Positions 21,945-33,286 of a stretch of 64,000 bases of DNA are shown one piece after another. The notes beneath the pieces were generated by a model. That model saw nothing but the letters and a program-made list of their open reading frames with translations. It did no database searches and was not told the origin of the DNA. A program made the translations under genes and the position numbers. This DNA comes from Notolepis coatsorum. Lineage: Eukaryota; Chordata; Actinopteri; Aulopiformes; Paralepididae. The stretch covers positions 155,789,230 through 155,853,229 of the forward strand of contig OZ020590.1 of the NCBI GenBank assembly GCA_963971535.1. The letters are read 5' to 3'. Numbering within the stretch: position 1 is the first letter of the stretch; each line of letters begins with the position of its first letter.

Positions 21945-22565
21945 TGTTGTGAAGGGCCAGATTAAAGCTGAGAATCTACATTTATTGTTTTATATACATT
22001 GTATATTATTTATATATACACGGTATATCCCTTTAAGCCTGCGTTTGAATCATAGTAATATTGGCTTTCCTTATTGGATAACGCCATCGGCGCCAGACCG
22101 CAAGCCCCCAAAGTCAGGTTCAAAGGCGAGTCCGGGCATGTCGTAACATGCCCGGAGACAGCGTATTGATTCGAGACGAGAACTGAGGTTCGGCACTAGA
22201 TAGCCACTTAAGTATATATACTGCGGCAGGTGCGAACAGCAGCAGTTCGTCTAAGCAAGCAGTTCATCAAGTTTGTGCAGCAAGTTCAACGTTGAGCAGT
22301 GCGTCTAACAGAGCGTTGAGAACCACGTGCGTAGTGAATAGTAAAAGTGTCCGATTTAATGCAGTAACGTCAAGTTCGACTTAGCTTAATGTGAAGTAAA
22401 GAGTCGTTAATTATTGTGTATCGTGCCAACAGCAGTTCGTTCGTGTGTAGCATTACCCAGTAGTTCGTTCGTTTAGCTAGTGGACCTTAGCCAGTGCGCG
22501 TGGACTAAATACATTGTTACCAGCACACGAGGAGGCCTAGTCGGAGAACCTACTGGACATGTGCA
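21945..22565 (+). repeat. 5' LTR remnant of BEL/Pao copy 2
   Basis: Matches 26957-27577 without indels (constant offset 5012), ending at CATGTGCA, where it joins pol sequence directly. The TATATATACTGCGG block is at about 22213. Confidence 0.9.
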
Positions 22566-23314
22566 TGAGGATAAGCGAAGACGACACCACCCTCTTGCAG
22601 CACGTCGAGAGACTATGGACATTAGACTCGATGCCCTTTAAGAACGAAAAGAAACTAGTTCGTTCAAAGGAAGACACGTATGCCATAGCTCTCCTCGAGC
22701 AGAAGACAAAGAGGGTCGAGGTCGACGGAGTGATGAGATACGCAACTCCACTCTTGAGGCGAGAGGGGATGCCCACCCTCCACGCCTCAAAAGAAGCGAC
22801 AGAACGCTATCTACTGAACACCGAGCGGCGTCTAGCAAAAGACCCCAATCAAGCCACTATATACCGCGCTGAGATCGACAAACTGATCACAGCGGGACAT
22901 ATCAAGAAAATTGACAATCAAGAGGCAGACCAGACGACTGAATCCTGGTACGTGCCCCACCACAAGGTCCACCACAACGGCAAGAACCGCATTGTATTCA
23001 ACTGCAGCTACCAGATCGGACTACAGAACCTGAATAAATTGCTCTTGCCCGGCCCGACACTCGGCCCCTCCCTCCTGGGCGTACTACTACGTTTCCGCCA
23101 AGACAAGGTGGCCATCAGCGGCGACATCAAAGGGATGTTCCTGCAGGTGCGACTGATGGAGGAGGACAAGCCCCTGCTGCGGTTCCTGTGGAGAGAGAGG
23201 ATCGACGATGAACAACCCTCCATCTATCAATGGGAGGTCCTCCCCTTCGGCACCACATGCAGCCCATGCTGTGCCACGTTCTCACTACAAAAGCACGTGA
23301 ACGAAGACCCTGGA
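22566..23314 (+). pseudogene. BEL/Pao copy 2 pol, RT N-terminal part, cut by a LINE
   Basis: Open frame of the Pao-type RT region. KKLVRSKEDTYAIALLEQ and MRYATPLLRREGMPTLHASK precede the polymerase. WYVPHHKVHH, RIVFNCSYQ, VAISGDIKGMFLQVRL (motif A aspartate) and WEVLPFGTTCSPCCATF (palm) follow. The frame reaches HVNEDPG at 23314 and is then broken by the LINE insertion. Its apparent ATG at 22559 straddles the deletion junction with the LTR and is not an original start. Confidence 0.88.
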
Positions 23315-24220
23315 ACGAAGACGCCTCTACTTCCTCAGGCGCCTAAGGAAGTTCCAAGTCAGCCAGAAGATCCTTAAGAACTTCTACTCATGTACAATAG
23401 AGAGCATCTTGACCGGCAACATCACCTCCTGGTTTGGGAATAGCACTGCAAAAGACCGAAGCAGACTACAAAGAGTGACACGTTCAGCCGAACGCACAAT
23501 TGGAGGGGGGCTCCCCACCCTCCAGAACATTTACTACAAGCGTTGCAAGGGCAAGGCTAAGAGAATCATTAAAGACTCCAGTCACCCGAACAACTGCCTC
23601 TTTGAACTGCTGCGGTCAGGCAAGCGACACCGGAGTCTCAAGGCGAGCACAGAAAGACTCAGAAGTAGCTTCTATCCCCAGGCCATCAGGCTGCTAAACG
23701 AACAATGAATGAACACTACACAACAACAACCACCAAACGCACATAGCACACACATCCACACGCACACACTCACTTTAAACAAACACACTGTAGCACCCAC
23801 TCCACACACTTTATAGCACACACCCACTTTAAACAAACACACTGTAGCACCCACTCCCCACACTTTATATTTATGGATGAAGGATTGCACTACAACTCGT
23901 ACACCTTACTGTAAATTGTACCTAAAATTGTACCTCATCCCATTTCTGCTTTGCACTAGATAGTACTGTACATTAGTACACTGCATAGTATTGTGTATTG
24001 TATATTATATGGTAACTCAGAACATTGTACATATGTCTATACCGAACACTGTGACCTCATTTTCTTCTTCTAAATTCATGCTATATTATGTTATTATGTT
24101 ATTTGATACTATCTTGTCTAGCACAGTCTCTGGAGCGTAACAGTAAGAAGCATTTTGTATGAAAGTATTCTGTACTTCTGTATGACAACTATTAAAGAAC
24201 TTGAACTTGAACTTGAACTT
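23315..24220 (+). mobile_element. 5'-truncated L2-like LINE inserted in BEL/Pao RT
   Basis: A new frame from 23316 reads RRRLYFLRRLRKF, FYSCTIESILT, LQRVTRSAERTIGGGLP and SFYPQAIRLLNEQ, ending at TGA 23708; this is the RT C-terminus of L2-type fish LINEs. A CA-rich 3' UTR follows, then a tail of (ACTTGA)n to 24220. Left (TGGA at 23311-23314) and right (TTGGA) flanks suggest a TSD of only 3-4 bp. A reverse copy of the same family is at 54676-55035. Confidence 0.85.
23316..23708 (+). pseudogene. LINE reverse-transcriptase C-terminal frame (about 130 aa)
   Basis: Only the terminal domain after the polymerase thumb is present, including the conserved F.PQA.R.LN ending. The catalytic core is absent because of 5' truncation, so it has no activity. 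Confidence 0.8.
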
Positions 24221-26862
24221 GGAGCTGACGAGGAGGTCAGACAAAGCGTAGAGAGGAGTTTCTACGTGGACAACTGTCTACAAAGCGTATCAACGCCAGA
24301 AGAAGCCGAAGCCATCCTACTTAAGCTCCGAGCCTCCCTGATCAAAGGCGGCTTCGACCTTAGGCAGTGGGCCAGCAGTGACCCTCAAGTACTTCGCAGC
24401 CTCTCCCCAGAGACAAAGGCAGCAAGCAGCGAGACCTGGATGGCGACCACCCCAGGTGAAGCACAGGAAATGACATTGGGCCTCGTCTGGCGCTTCAAAA
24501 CAGACTCGCTCCATTATAAGCACACACCCCTGACCCAGGAGCAGGGAAGGTCAACCCCTCTACCGACCACTCGACGGAGCGTATACAGAACACTCGCAAG
24601 CCAATATGACCCGCTGGGGTGTATCCTACCTTACACCACTCGGGCGAAGATGCTCGTGCGAGAACTGTGGGACAAGGAGCAGGGCTGGGACGACCCCATA
24701 CCCGACCACCTAGCTTCCACCTGGAGAGAGTGGGAGAGAGAACTCAGCTCGCTCCAAAATGTGAACATTCGCCAGAGCTACTTCCCACCCACAGTGCGGC
24801 TGGAGACGTGTCAGATGGACCTGCACGTCTTCAGTGACGCCTCGGAAGTAGCCTACGGTTCGGTGGCTTACTTGCGAGCCCGAGAGGAGGGAGGAGAAGT
24901 ACACACAGCTTTCGTCCTGGCTCGCTCAAGAATAGCCCCCCGCAAGCAACAATCTATCCCGCGTCTAGAGCTCTGCGCAGCTCTGGTAGGCGCGCAACTC
25001 GCCACGCTGATACAACGTGAACTCACCATAACGGTGCAAAAGACAATCTTGTGGTCAGACTCCATGACTGTACTCACATGGATCCAGTCCGATTCTTGTA
25101 GATACAAAGTCTTCGTGGGAGTCAGAGTCACCGAGATTCAAGACTTGGTAGGATCAGCGTGCTGGAGGTACGTTGACACCAAGCAAAACCCAGCAGATGT
25201 CATCACACGGAGGATGTCTCTAGACGACCTCACACGTCCCTACATTTACAGTGACGGTCCTGAGTTCCTCAAGCTCCCGGAGGAGGAGTGGCCTACCCCC
25301 ACACCACGGGAGGCTAGTCAAGAGGAGGCAGAGATCAAGAAGTCTATGTTCTGCGGGCTGACGCATGTCCCAGCCCCCACGGACCCTAACATAGACGACT
25401 GCTTAACTTTTGAGAGTGCTCAGATAAAGACATTCTTGTGGCACCACCCTGAGGTCCCCCCCACCACAGACATTGACGCATCGAACTACGCAGAGGCAGA
25501 ACTCCTTCTGCTACAGCAAGCCCAAAGAGACTCATTTCCAGATGAGCTAGACTGCCTGCAGGGGAAAAAGCCAATCCCTTCAGACAGCCGACTGCTCACC
25601 TTGGCCCCCGAGCTCGACACCCATGAACTCATCAGGGTGGGTGGTCGTCTGCGACGGGCCCCGGACTTAACGGATGACGTCAAGTATCCTATCGTCCTCA
25701 ACAGCCGACACAAAGTCACCGAGCTTATCATAAAGAAGTACGACGAGGATGTGCACCACGCTGGGGCAGAGAGAGTCTTCGCTGAGATCCGACGCCGTTA
25801 CTGGATACTGCAAGGGAGAGAAGCAGTACGTCGCTTCCAACGGACTTGTCTAGACTGTCGCAAGTGGCGAGCACAGCCCAGTATACCTATGATGGCCGAC
25901 CTGCCTCCCTTCCGCCTCCGACTCGGCGAGAAGCCTTTTCACTCCACGGGCGTGGACTGCTTCGGCCCGCTCTACGTCAAGAAAGGAAGAGGGACAGAGA
26001 AGAGGTGGGGCATTGTATACAAGTGTATGACCACACGAGCTGTGCATATAGAACTCCTTCAGACCATGAGTACGGATTCATTCCTCATGTCCTTCCGGAG
26101 ATTTATATCAAGAAAAGGAAAACGTCTGCGTTGTTGTCTGATCAAGGGACAAACTTCAAAGGCGGAGAAAGAGAACTGAGAGAGAGTTTCCAGGCCATGG
26201 GCCCAGAACTTAAGACCCACCTCGCTCCCTATCAGGTCGAATTCCAGTTCAACCCCCCGAACGCCCCTCATTTCGGGGGAATCTGGGAAAGAGAAGTCCG
26301 TTCTATAAAGACAGCTCTGTACGCCGTGCTTGGGGCCCAGACCGTGGCGGAAGAAGTCCTCACGACAGTCCTCACGGCGATCGAGGGCGTATTGAACTCG
26401 AAGCCCCTCGGTTACGTCTCAAGTGATGTAGCAGACTTCGACCCAGTCACCCCAAACTCTCTCTTGATGGGGCGGCTGGACCCTGCCCTTCCACAGGCGG
26501 TGTACAGACCTGAAGAAGTGAACGGCCGAAGAATGTGGAGATACAGTCAGGTATTGGCTGACCAGTTTTGGAACAGTTTCCTCCTCCACTACCTACCGTC
26601 CCTCCAAGCCCGTCAGAAGTGGGTAAAGGACAGGGACAACCTGAAAGTGGACACATTCGTTATGATCATAGACCAGTCACTACCCCGAGCTATGTGGCCG
26701 GCCGGCCGCGTAAGCAAAGTGATCACTGGTGCCGATGGGAAGGTCAGAGCGGCAGAAGTCATAGTCCAAGGGCGGACCTACACCCGACCCGTGGCGAGGC
26801 TGATAGAGTTGCCGGAGATCCCTGACTCCCCTGATGACGACTATGACCCACTGACTTTGTAG
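24221..26862 (+). pseudogene. BEL/Pao copy 2 pol, RT C-terminus to integrase, with one frameshift
   Basis: Resumes after the LINE with GADEEVRQSVERSFYVDN; YVDN occupies the RT catalytic box position. RNase H (VFSDASEVAYGSVAY, LELCAAL, LWSDSMTVL, NPADVITRR), the HHCC finger (HHAGAERVF, CLDCRKW) and the first integrase aspartate (GVDCFGPL) follow in one frame ending at 26179. Relative to copy 1, one base is missing at about 26122 (AAAACGTC for AAAACCGTC). The second aspartate (SDQGTNF), the glutamate (GIWEREVR) and the DUF5641-like tail are therefore in another frame, to TAG at 26862. Integrase is thus split inside its active site. Confidence 0.9.
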
Positions 26863-26946
26863 ATTGCCCTACTCCTCACAACAGATATTGAGCAGTTGAC
26901 TGGACTATTAATCTGTCTCCCTTAACTAATTAGGTGCGGACTAATT

Positions 26947-26956
26947 AGGAGGCGGC
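26947..26956 (+). promoter_or_regulatory. Polypurine tract of BEL/Pao copy 2
   Basis: AGGAGGCGGC directly before the LTR start TGTTGTGAAG, equivalent to copy 1. Confidence 0.7.
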
Positions 26957-28258
26957 TGTTGTGAAGGGCCAGATTAAAGCTGAGAATCTACATTTATTGT
27001 TTTATATACATTGTATATTATTTATATATACACGGTATATCCCTTTAAGCCTGCGTTTGAATCATAGTAATATTCGCTTTCCTTATTGGATAACGCCATC
27101 GGCGCCAGACTGCAAGCCCCCAAAGTCAGGTTCAAAGGCGAGTCCGGGCATGTCGCAACATGCCCGGAGACAGCGTATTGATTCGAGACGAGAACTGAGG
27201 TTCGGCACTAGATAGCCACTTAAGTATATATACTGCGGCAGGTGCGAACAGCAGCAGTTCGTCTAAGCAAGCAGTTCATCAAGTTTGTGCAGCAAGTTCA
27301 ACGTTGAGCAGTGCGTCTAACAGAGCGTTGAGAACCACGTGCGTAGTGAATAGTAAAAGTGTCAGATTTAATGCAGTAACGTCAAGTTCGACTTAGCTTA
27401 ATGTGAAGTAAAGAGTCGTTAATTATTGTGTATCGTGCCAACAGCAGTTCGTTCGTGTGTAGCATTACCCAGCAGTTCGTTCGTTTAGCTAGTGGACCTT
27501 AGCCAGTGCGCATGGACTAAATACATTGGTACCAGCACACGAGGAGGCCTAGTCGGAGAACCTACTGGACATGTGCACAGGAGAACCGACGGCGGCGATT
27601 GCAGAACCAGTATTGGTTGGATTATATTGATTGTGGAACGTACTACCCGGAGAAGAGCATCGTTAATCTCCACTGTCGTTTGGATTTAACACCGTGAGGA
27701 TCTACATTCGGGCTGGCCTCATGGACCGAGGCTAGCTGGCTATTATCATTGCTATTGGGCAATTGGATTACAGTTATTGCTTTTGATGCTGAGCTTTGGA
27801 TTACAAGGACTGGCTTCTGTACGTGAATCCCCTTCTTCTTCAATTGATCAGACTGAGTATCCGAACATTCCTCTCTCCTCCAGAACTTACAACTCTGGGA
27901 GGAACCCATTGTCTCCAAGCGGTACCAGCGTTGCCCTCTATAATTGCCATTCCACGCCAGGCGGCGTTAGCCTAGTACCCCATCGTAGGAATCATTCTAT
28001 TCCCATTGACTTATGCTACTGACTGACTTTACGCTTATTCTTCGCCATACAAGCACGACCCTAATTCTCATATCTGTAACAATTACTGCATAATAATAAA
28101 TACCCTCAAATGATATTTCTTTGTCAGTGCCGTGTTATTATGAGTGTCTGCCATATATTAGATGTACTGTCTGGCCAGTAATTAAAGTACATACCTAGCA
28201 GTGGTTTAATCTATCACAATCTTTAATACAGTCAGGGTTTTGTAACCCCTCAGTTACA
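26957..28258 (+). repeat. 3' LTR of BEL/Pao copy 2 (1302 bp)
   Basis: From TGTTGTGAAG to CCCCTCAGTTACA, followed by the TSD ATAGC. Conserved TATA block at about 27225. Only its first 621 bases have a counterpart in the 5' remnant. Confidence 0.9.
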
Positions 28259-28411
28259 ATAGCGGTGCCGGCAACAAGTCCCTCGCGGACTATAGCCGAC
28301 TTGAGCATGGATATAAATACATTTTTTTTTATTTATTTTTTTGTGCGAGGCCCCCCTTCCCGCGAGGCCCTGTGCGACCACACTGCTCGCACACCCCCTG
28401 AGGCGGCCCTG

Positions 28412-28490
28412 GCTCTACCTCCTGAGACACTGTCTAACCCTAACCTTCTGATTACCAGACGACTGCTCTACCTCCTGAACCACTGTCTAA
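28412..28490 (-). repeat. SINE-head satellite, middle part
   Basis: About 1.5 units between the hAT-like element and the gag-only LTR element; same unit as 19583-20365. Confidence 0.92.
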
Positions 28491-30180
28491 TGAAGTGTCT
28501 TTCTTTGACTTCATTTATCTCTATTTGTAATCGTATAGTTTTCTATTACCCTTTTCCTCTGCATTGTTTTAGGTATTTTCAGATGTTCGGTTTCAAGTAA
28601 GAGGAGACTGACGATATGGTCAAAATCAACGGGCGGCGGTTGTTTATTAATAAAACAGCTTTAGGAATTAAAACAGTACATCGTCTCTTTGGTTCAATCT
28701 AATTGTCTCTCGGTGCTGTTCGCTGTCTCAGGTTGTCCATGGCCAACACGCGTTCTCTCTAGTGGTCCGTGGTCTGGTTGTCACGGCAACCTGGTCTCCT
28801 CGCCGATCGGGCAGGGAGTGCTTGATTTCGTATCGGCGGAGTCTGCTATGAACCTGGTCTCAATGGCTCTCATGTCATCGGCTCTTCAGTAGCCGGCTTG
28901 TCGAGTCTCAGGCTCGGTTCTCGAGTTCTGTGTGGCTCTCCAGGTCCTCCTCCGTCTCCTCTGAGTGTCTTGCTCGGCTCTCGAGTTCTGTTTGATGATT
29001 CTCTCTCCGTCGGTGGAGGTTCAGCGCTCAAGCAAGGAGCGCTCATCTCCAGGTTCCTTCGCTCAGCCGGTGTGTGTGGCGTGTCTCTCCAGGTTCCTTC
29101 TGGTGTGAGTCGTGTCTCTCCAGGTCCCTTCTGGTGTGAGTCGCTTCTCCAGGTCCCTTCTGGGTGTGAATCAGGCTCGCTCTCGAGAGATCCTCTCCTG
29201 TCTCCTCGCTCCCGTCACCGGGTGTGTGTGTCTCTGTCCGTCGCCATCAGCCCTTTTTATCAGAGAGAGAGAGAGAGAGAGAGGGAGGGGGAGACAGAGA
29301 GCGAGAGGGAGGGGGAGACCCTGCCTGCCTATTCACGTTTCACATTCCAGCAGAAACTTGTCTGCTGGTCTGGTTACAACATGTTACACAATTTCTTCTG
29401 CTGACACAACCGTTTGGGTCTTCTGACAACGGTTTTCACAGTTTGAATCTGCTGACACTTTAATCATTACTTAATGAGAGGATTAGTTTTTCCCTGAGTA
29501 ACATCCTCATGCTTGTGACAAAAATGTTTACATAGTCTAGATAAGAAACAGACTACTTTGTCCTGACAACAAACCATATATCCCCGTCCTTTAATAGAAC
29601 ACTTTATTTTCCTGATGAACATTTGACCAATCCTGTATAGTTTTACCTTCTAGTTTTGAGAGTTTCTATTCTTTATTGTGACTAAGTTATTCTAATTGTT
29701 CTAAGAGTTATGCCTACATGTAACTTATGAAATTGCTAAATCTTTTAGTATATCATTGCTTTGCATTGTTCTTTCAACTAGTGGCAGTTCTCTGTGTAAG
29801 GGGAGATTTCCAAATAGCCTGTGTCACCTTTCTGACCTCTGGGTTAGTCAGCAGCAGCCGTGTTGTAACCTGAAATTCCTTCCTTAGGGTAAATATGACC
29901 TTTTATGATCTCACCGGTTATTCTGAGTTTGGTTCCTGTTTCAACGATAATGATTTCCTCTCTTGTCAGTTGGAGGTGGCCTAAACCACAGCTGCTAACC
30001 AACCAGTGGAATGTGCATTAACATCATAAACAGTCTTTTGCCCTCCAGATTGTCCTCCATTTGGCTGAGTGCGGGGTGATCTCCCTCTCAAGCTTCACTA
30101 TAGCCAATTTTGTCTTTCTAATCATTACCTTGTACATTTCACTTGCATTTATTCATGTTTTCATTTAGAAATATACGACA
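28491..30180 (-). repeat. 3' LTR of the gag-only element
   Basis: 1690 bp. Contains CAGGTTCCTTCTGGTGTGAG repeats near 29090-29170 and a GA/GGGA tract (29265-29318). The plus-strand frames of 60-170 codons in it, duplicated in the other LTR, lie antisense and are not supported as genes. Confidence 0.88.
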
Positions 30181-31756
30181 ATCCACCCTTAGGGGGTTTA
30201 ATAACCCACTATACAATATTAATTTGCTAAATTAAACATGTTAAAAATCATAATCATAATTTTTGCTAATATTTTTCAAAATTTCAAAAAAATCCCAAAT
30301 GTTACCCAAATCGAACTACAAACCCCTTTCCATCTGTACAGTTACAAAATCATCATTTCACCTACCTTTTCCTCCTTTCACAGTTTATACACATTATCAG
30401 TTATTATTATGACATCCAGTCTAAGAAAGCTGTTCCTGTTTTTACAAGAAACACTCTTTCAATAATAGCTTTTTTGTTTAGACTATTTTATCCATGTTCT
30501 TAGCTTAAATGTCTATTTTGTGTAATGGACTCTGCAAGAAAAGATTAATACATCACACCACTAAAAGATTAACTCTCTAAACATTTGAGGGAAATTCAAA
30601 CAAGCAACATAAATCATCTCTTCTCCTTTGAAAAGACCACTGAGGCCTCAATTATCCTTCGCTTTCATCCCTGTTTAAAACCTCCTAAGGCCTTTACTGC
30701 TAACTCGTTTTTGACCGTTTTCTTCTTGTTGTATCTTGTGCTAATCACCGCCTCTTCTTCGTTGTATGCAGGTCTCTGGTACTGCTCCGATTTTCCACAG
30801 AAGGAAACGATTTTCCCTCTGTCCTTTTTGCATTTTGGATTATTTTACAAAACACACAATAGATTGGAAACTTTTATTTTCGCAGATACATCTTTACTGT
30901 TCTGCATTTTGACAATACATTTTTCTCCAATTAATTATCTATGTATTTCACAGCTTCTTACGTTAGCATTCAATCAAATCATCTTTGTCTCATCTCTTTT
31001 TGTGCTGTACTGTTTTACTAGATTCCATATCTCAAGATCAACACAACTACCTCCACCCTTGACAGTGGAATATCCATTATTTCACTTTCAAATACCTTGT
31101 TTCCCGACAGCCCCTCGGTCCGGACAGTCAGCTCTAGACGAGGCCAATCACCAACAGAACCTACGTGCATGGTCAACAAACCACAGTCCCTTTAAACACA
31201 CATCACACACTCTCTGCCAGCTTTCAACAAGCCGGTGCAGAGTCTTCCATAAGTCAATCATCAAATTCACATGTCTGCACTCTACATGAACACTGTCTGG
31301 CCAATTTGCGACCAAAAACCTACAGAGCTTTCTTATAGACAGAGAAATATGTTCCCCCAACACTTACCATAACCCAAAAAGTGACACAACCCTCCAGATT
31401 CTACATCTGGAGTCTTAATGAGCGGAAAACAAACCATGAACCAGCTCCCGTCCATTCCCAGTTTCCAGCTCATTATATCAGACCCCCTACCAGTCTCGCT
31501 GTGTCACCACCACCTGCTATCCCTGACTGGCGAGAGAACTCCCCCCAGCCAGCCAGTTCCTAAAAAAAAATATAGTCAACCAAAAAACAAAGAAAATTAA
31601 AAATAAACAAAAAAAACTGTGAGTGCCTACATGCTACACACCCATCAAACAGAACTTAACAATCATCTAGAGGCATAAATAGCCCCGCAAAACTAAGACA
31701 GCAAAATTAGAAATCCAAAAAGAAATAAAATAAGTAATGAAATAATAATTTTGTTG

Positions 31757-31807
<51 letters not shown>

Positions 31808-32170
31808 TTTTTTAACCTTGACCACCCTTTGATCAAGTATTGTAATCACCACTATAAATAGTCCTTTGTTTCTAACTCTGTCTAATATTATATGTTCCAT
31901 TGTTCCTGTCTAAAACCATAAATTTTGTTAGTTTAGATTAATCCATGCAATTTTCCCAGTTACTTCATCCCATCAACAGCCCCAACTTACCCCGGTTAGT
32001 CTTCCAAACCATTTTAGTAACTTGCACACCTAATCAAACCTTATCTATGTATCCTCATCTCTATCCTTACTCTAATCAGTCTCATTTTCCATTTTAATTT
32101 ATCAATAACTCTATTTACTCGAGCACCCAATAGGCTTTGTTTGTGCATTTCCGCTTTGCTCTTAATTAAC
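30181..32170 (-). other. Gag-only element, region after gag, no pol
   Basis: About 2 kb where pol would be expected. No RT, integrase or protease motif in any frame. A purine-rich AAGGGTGGAT just before the LTR (30190-30181 on minus) is a candidate polypurine tract. The 234-codon plus-strand frame at 30585-31289 is antisense in pyrimidine-rich sequence, which avoids stop codons by composition. TA/T-run at 31762-31813. Confidence 0.55.
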
Positions 32171-33286
32171 CTATGACCTATGCAGACACCCCCTCTGACA
32201 ATGTCCCAACTCTCCACATTCCCAGCAACCCTGTTTGGACTCTTGCTTCTTACTGGACGTTCGCTGAGTCTGCCACCCTTTGTAACATGACCGAGCGAAA
32301 TGGCCAACCTCCCCACAATTCCAGCACACAGCCGACGCCGGCCATCCCAGGGGTTCCAGTTTACCACGACTCCCACAGTCTCTCGGCTGGCCTCCCACCG
32401 TCCTCGCCAGGTCCACCCCTCTCCTGTCCTCTGGTCGCATGTCCTGTTGCCTGGAGGAGAGAGGGGCATACCTGTCCTTTTCTGCTGCCTCTCCTCGGGC
32501 CTTCTCTTGTTGGGAGGGGCCTGGAAACTCACCCCTCCTGCGGTTCTGTTCACCCTGTCGCGGCCCAGTTCCCTGTCCGGGCAACGGGGCACAGGGCACT
32601 CTTTGATCACAGCGGCCTAGGTCAGACGCCCGAAACATGATCTCAACAGCTGTCGCTTCTAGTAGCACAGTCTTTCTCGCCAGTTCTTGTCCCAGTCTCT
32701 GAGTCTCGTGTGCGGCTTGACCGATCTCCAGCTGTGTCTTCATCAGATCTCGATGAACTGCCTCGTGTTGTTCGAACGCTGTCACAAACGCTCTCTGTTG
32801 TCTATAGTATGCTGCCTCTTCCCCCATCTCAGCACTGGCGGTTTGACGTCCCATCGTTGGGCTCCGCCTCTCATCTTGGCTTTGGTGCTGAGGGCAGGGT
32901 AGACATGGGAAACGGGTGGGCTGTAGAAACTGTTCGTGTATTCCATACCTGCTGTCGGTCTCAGTTCCAGCCATCCGGCCAGAGTGGACTTCGTGGGACT
33001 GCTGTAACCTCAGTCTCCTTTTCTGCCCCTTGGTTAAACCGCAGTCGCCTGCAATGGACACTCCAGCTTGAATCGGTTCTGGTTGGAGTAACACCGTTGT
33101 CACTGGTTCACTCCCCTGTATCAGAACCAAAGTCAACATCTCAAGTCCTTCTGTCGTACTGGTCACATGAGAGAAGTCCATATTCAAATCAATCAGATCA
33201 TCACTGGTAAAGTCTATCTGGGAAATGTCTGCAGAGGCTCTCGGCCTACTCCCCCCAATGGCCCGATCACTAAGGCCCTCTTCCAT
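32171..33286 (-). CDS. Gag-like protein with two CCHC zinc knuckles (371 aa)
   Basis: The minus-strand frame is intact from ATG (33286) to stop. Residues 1-70 are acidic, about 155-215 are Glu/Gln/Ala-rich and could form a coiled coil (EQHEAVHRDLMKTQLEIGQ), about 225-305 are basic and Gly/Arg-rich. Two retroviral-type zinc knuckles follow: CWNCGEVGHFARSC (321-334) and CWECGELGHCQRGC (354-367). Such knuckles bind packaged RNA. No capsid major-homology region was recognised, so it may be a nucleocapsid-type or reduced gag. It lies between near-identical LTRs and is the element's only recognised gene. A domesticated host gene is unlikely from this setting. Confidence 0.75.
   Translation of the reverse strand: MEEGLSDRAIGGSRPRASADISQIDFTSDDLIDLNMDFSHVTSTTEGLEMLTLVLIQGSEPVTTVLLQPEPIQAGVSIAGDCGLTKGQKRRLRLQQSHEVHSGRMAGTETDSRYGIHEQFLQPTRFPCLPCPQHQSQDERRSPTMGRQTASAEMGEEAAYYRQQRAFVTAFEQHEAVHRDLMKTQLEIGQAAHETQRLGQELARKTVLLEATAVEIMFRASDLGRCDQRVPCAPLPGQGTGPRQGEQNRRRGEFPGPSQQEKARGEAAEKDRYAPLSSRQQDMRPEDRRGVDLARTVGGQPRDCGSRGKLEPLGWPASAVCWNCGEVGHFARSCYKGWQTQRTSSKKQESKQGCWECGELGHCQRGCLHRS

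Larger units (their letters stand above)
21945..28258 (+). mobile_element. BEL/Pao retrotransposon copy 2, defective (6314 bp)
   Basis: Begins TGTTGTGAAGGG and ends CAGTTACA, flanked by a perfect 5-bp TSD ATAGC (21940-21944 and 28259-28263). Order: a 621-bp remnant of the 5' LTR, an RT part, an inserted LINE, the rest of pol with a frameshift, polypurine tract and a full 3' LTR. The 5' LTR 3' half, primer site, gag, protease and RT N-terminus are gone. By eye about seven substitutions separate the 621 shared LTR bases. Not capable of autonomous movement. Confidence 0.9.
20366..28411. mobile_element. hAT-like DNA element carrying nested insertions
   Basis: Starts CAGGGCCGCCTGGG and ends CTGAGGCGGCCCTG, inverted ends sharing CAGGGCCGCCT. 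It is flanked by an 8-bp duplication GCTCTACC (20358-20365 and 28412-28419), the hAT signature. GCTCTACC also occurs in every satellite unit, but its position at both ends is exact. Removing the BEL/Pao element leaves about 1.7 kb. No transposase was recognised, so it is non-autonomous. Confidence 0.82.

Noticed and set aside
22559..23377. 272-codon frame as a host gene with its own start
   Set aside because: The start codon spans a deletion junction and the end is inside an inserted LINE; the middle is BEL/Pao RT.
28898..29404. 168-codon frame, repeated at 37707-38231
   Set aside because: Duplicated because it lies in both LTRs, antisense to the element and crossing a GA microsatellite.
30585..31289. 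234-codon plus-strand frame
   Set aside because: Antisense in the gag-only element, in pyrimidine-rich sequence that avoids stop codons; no domain recognised.
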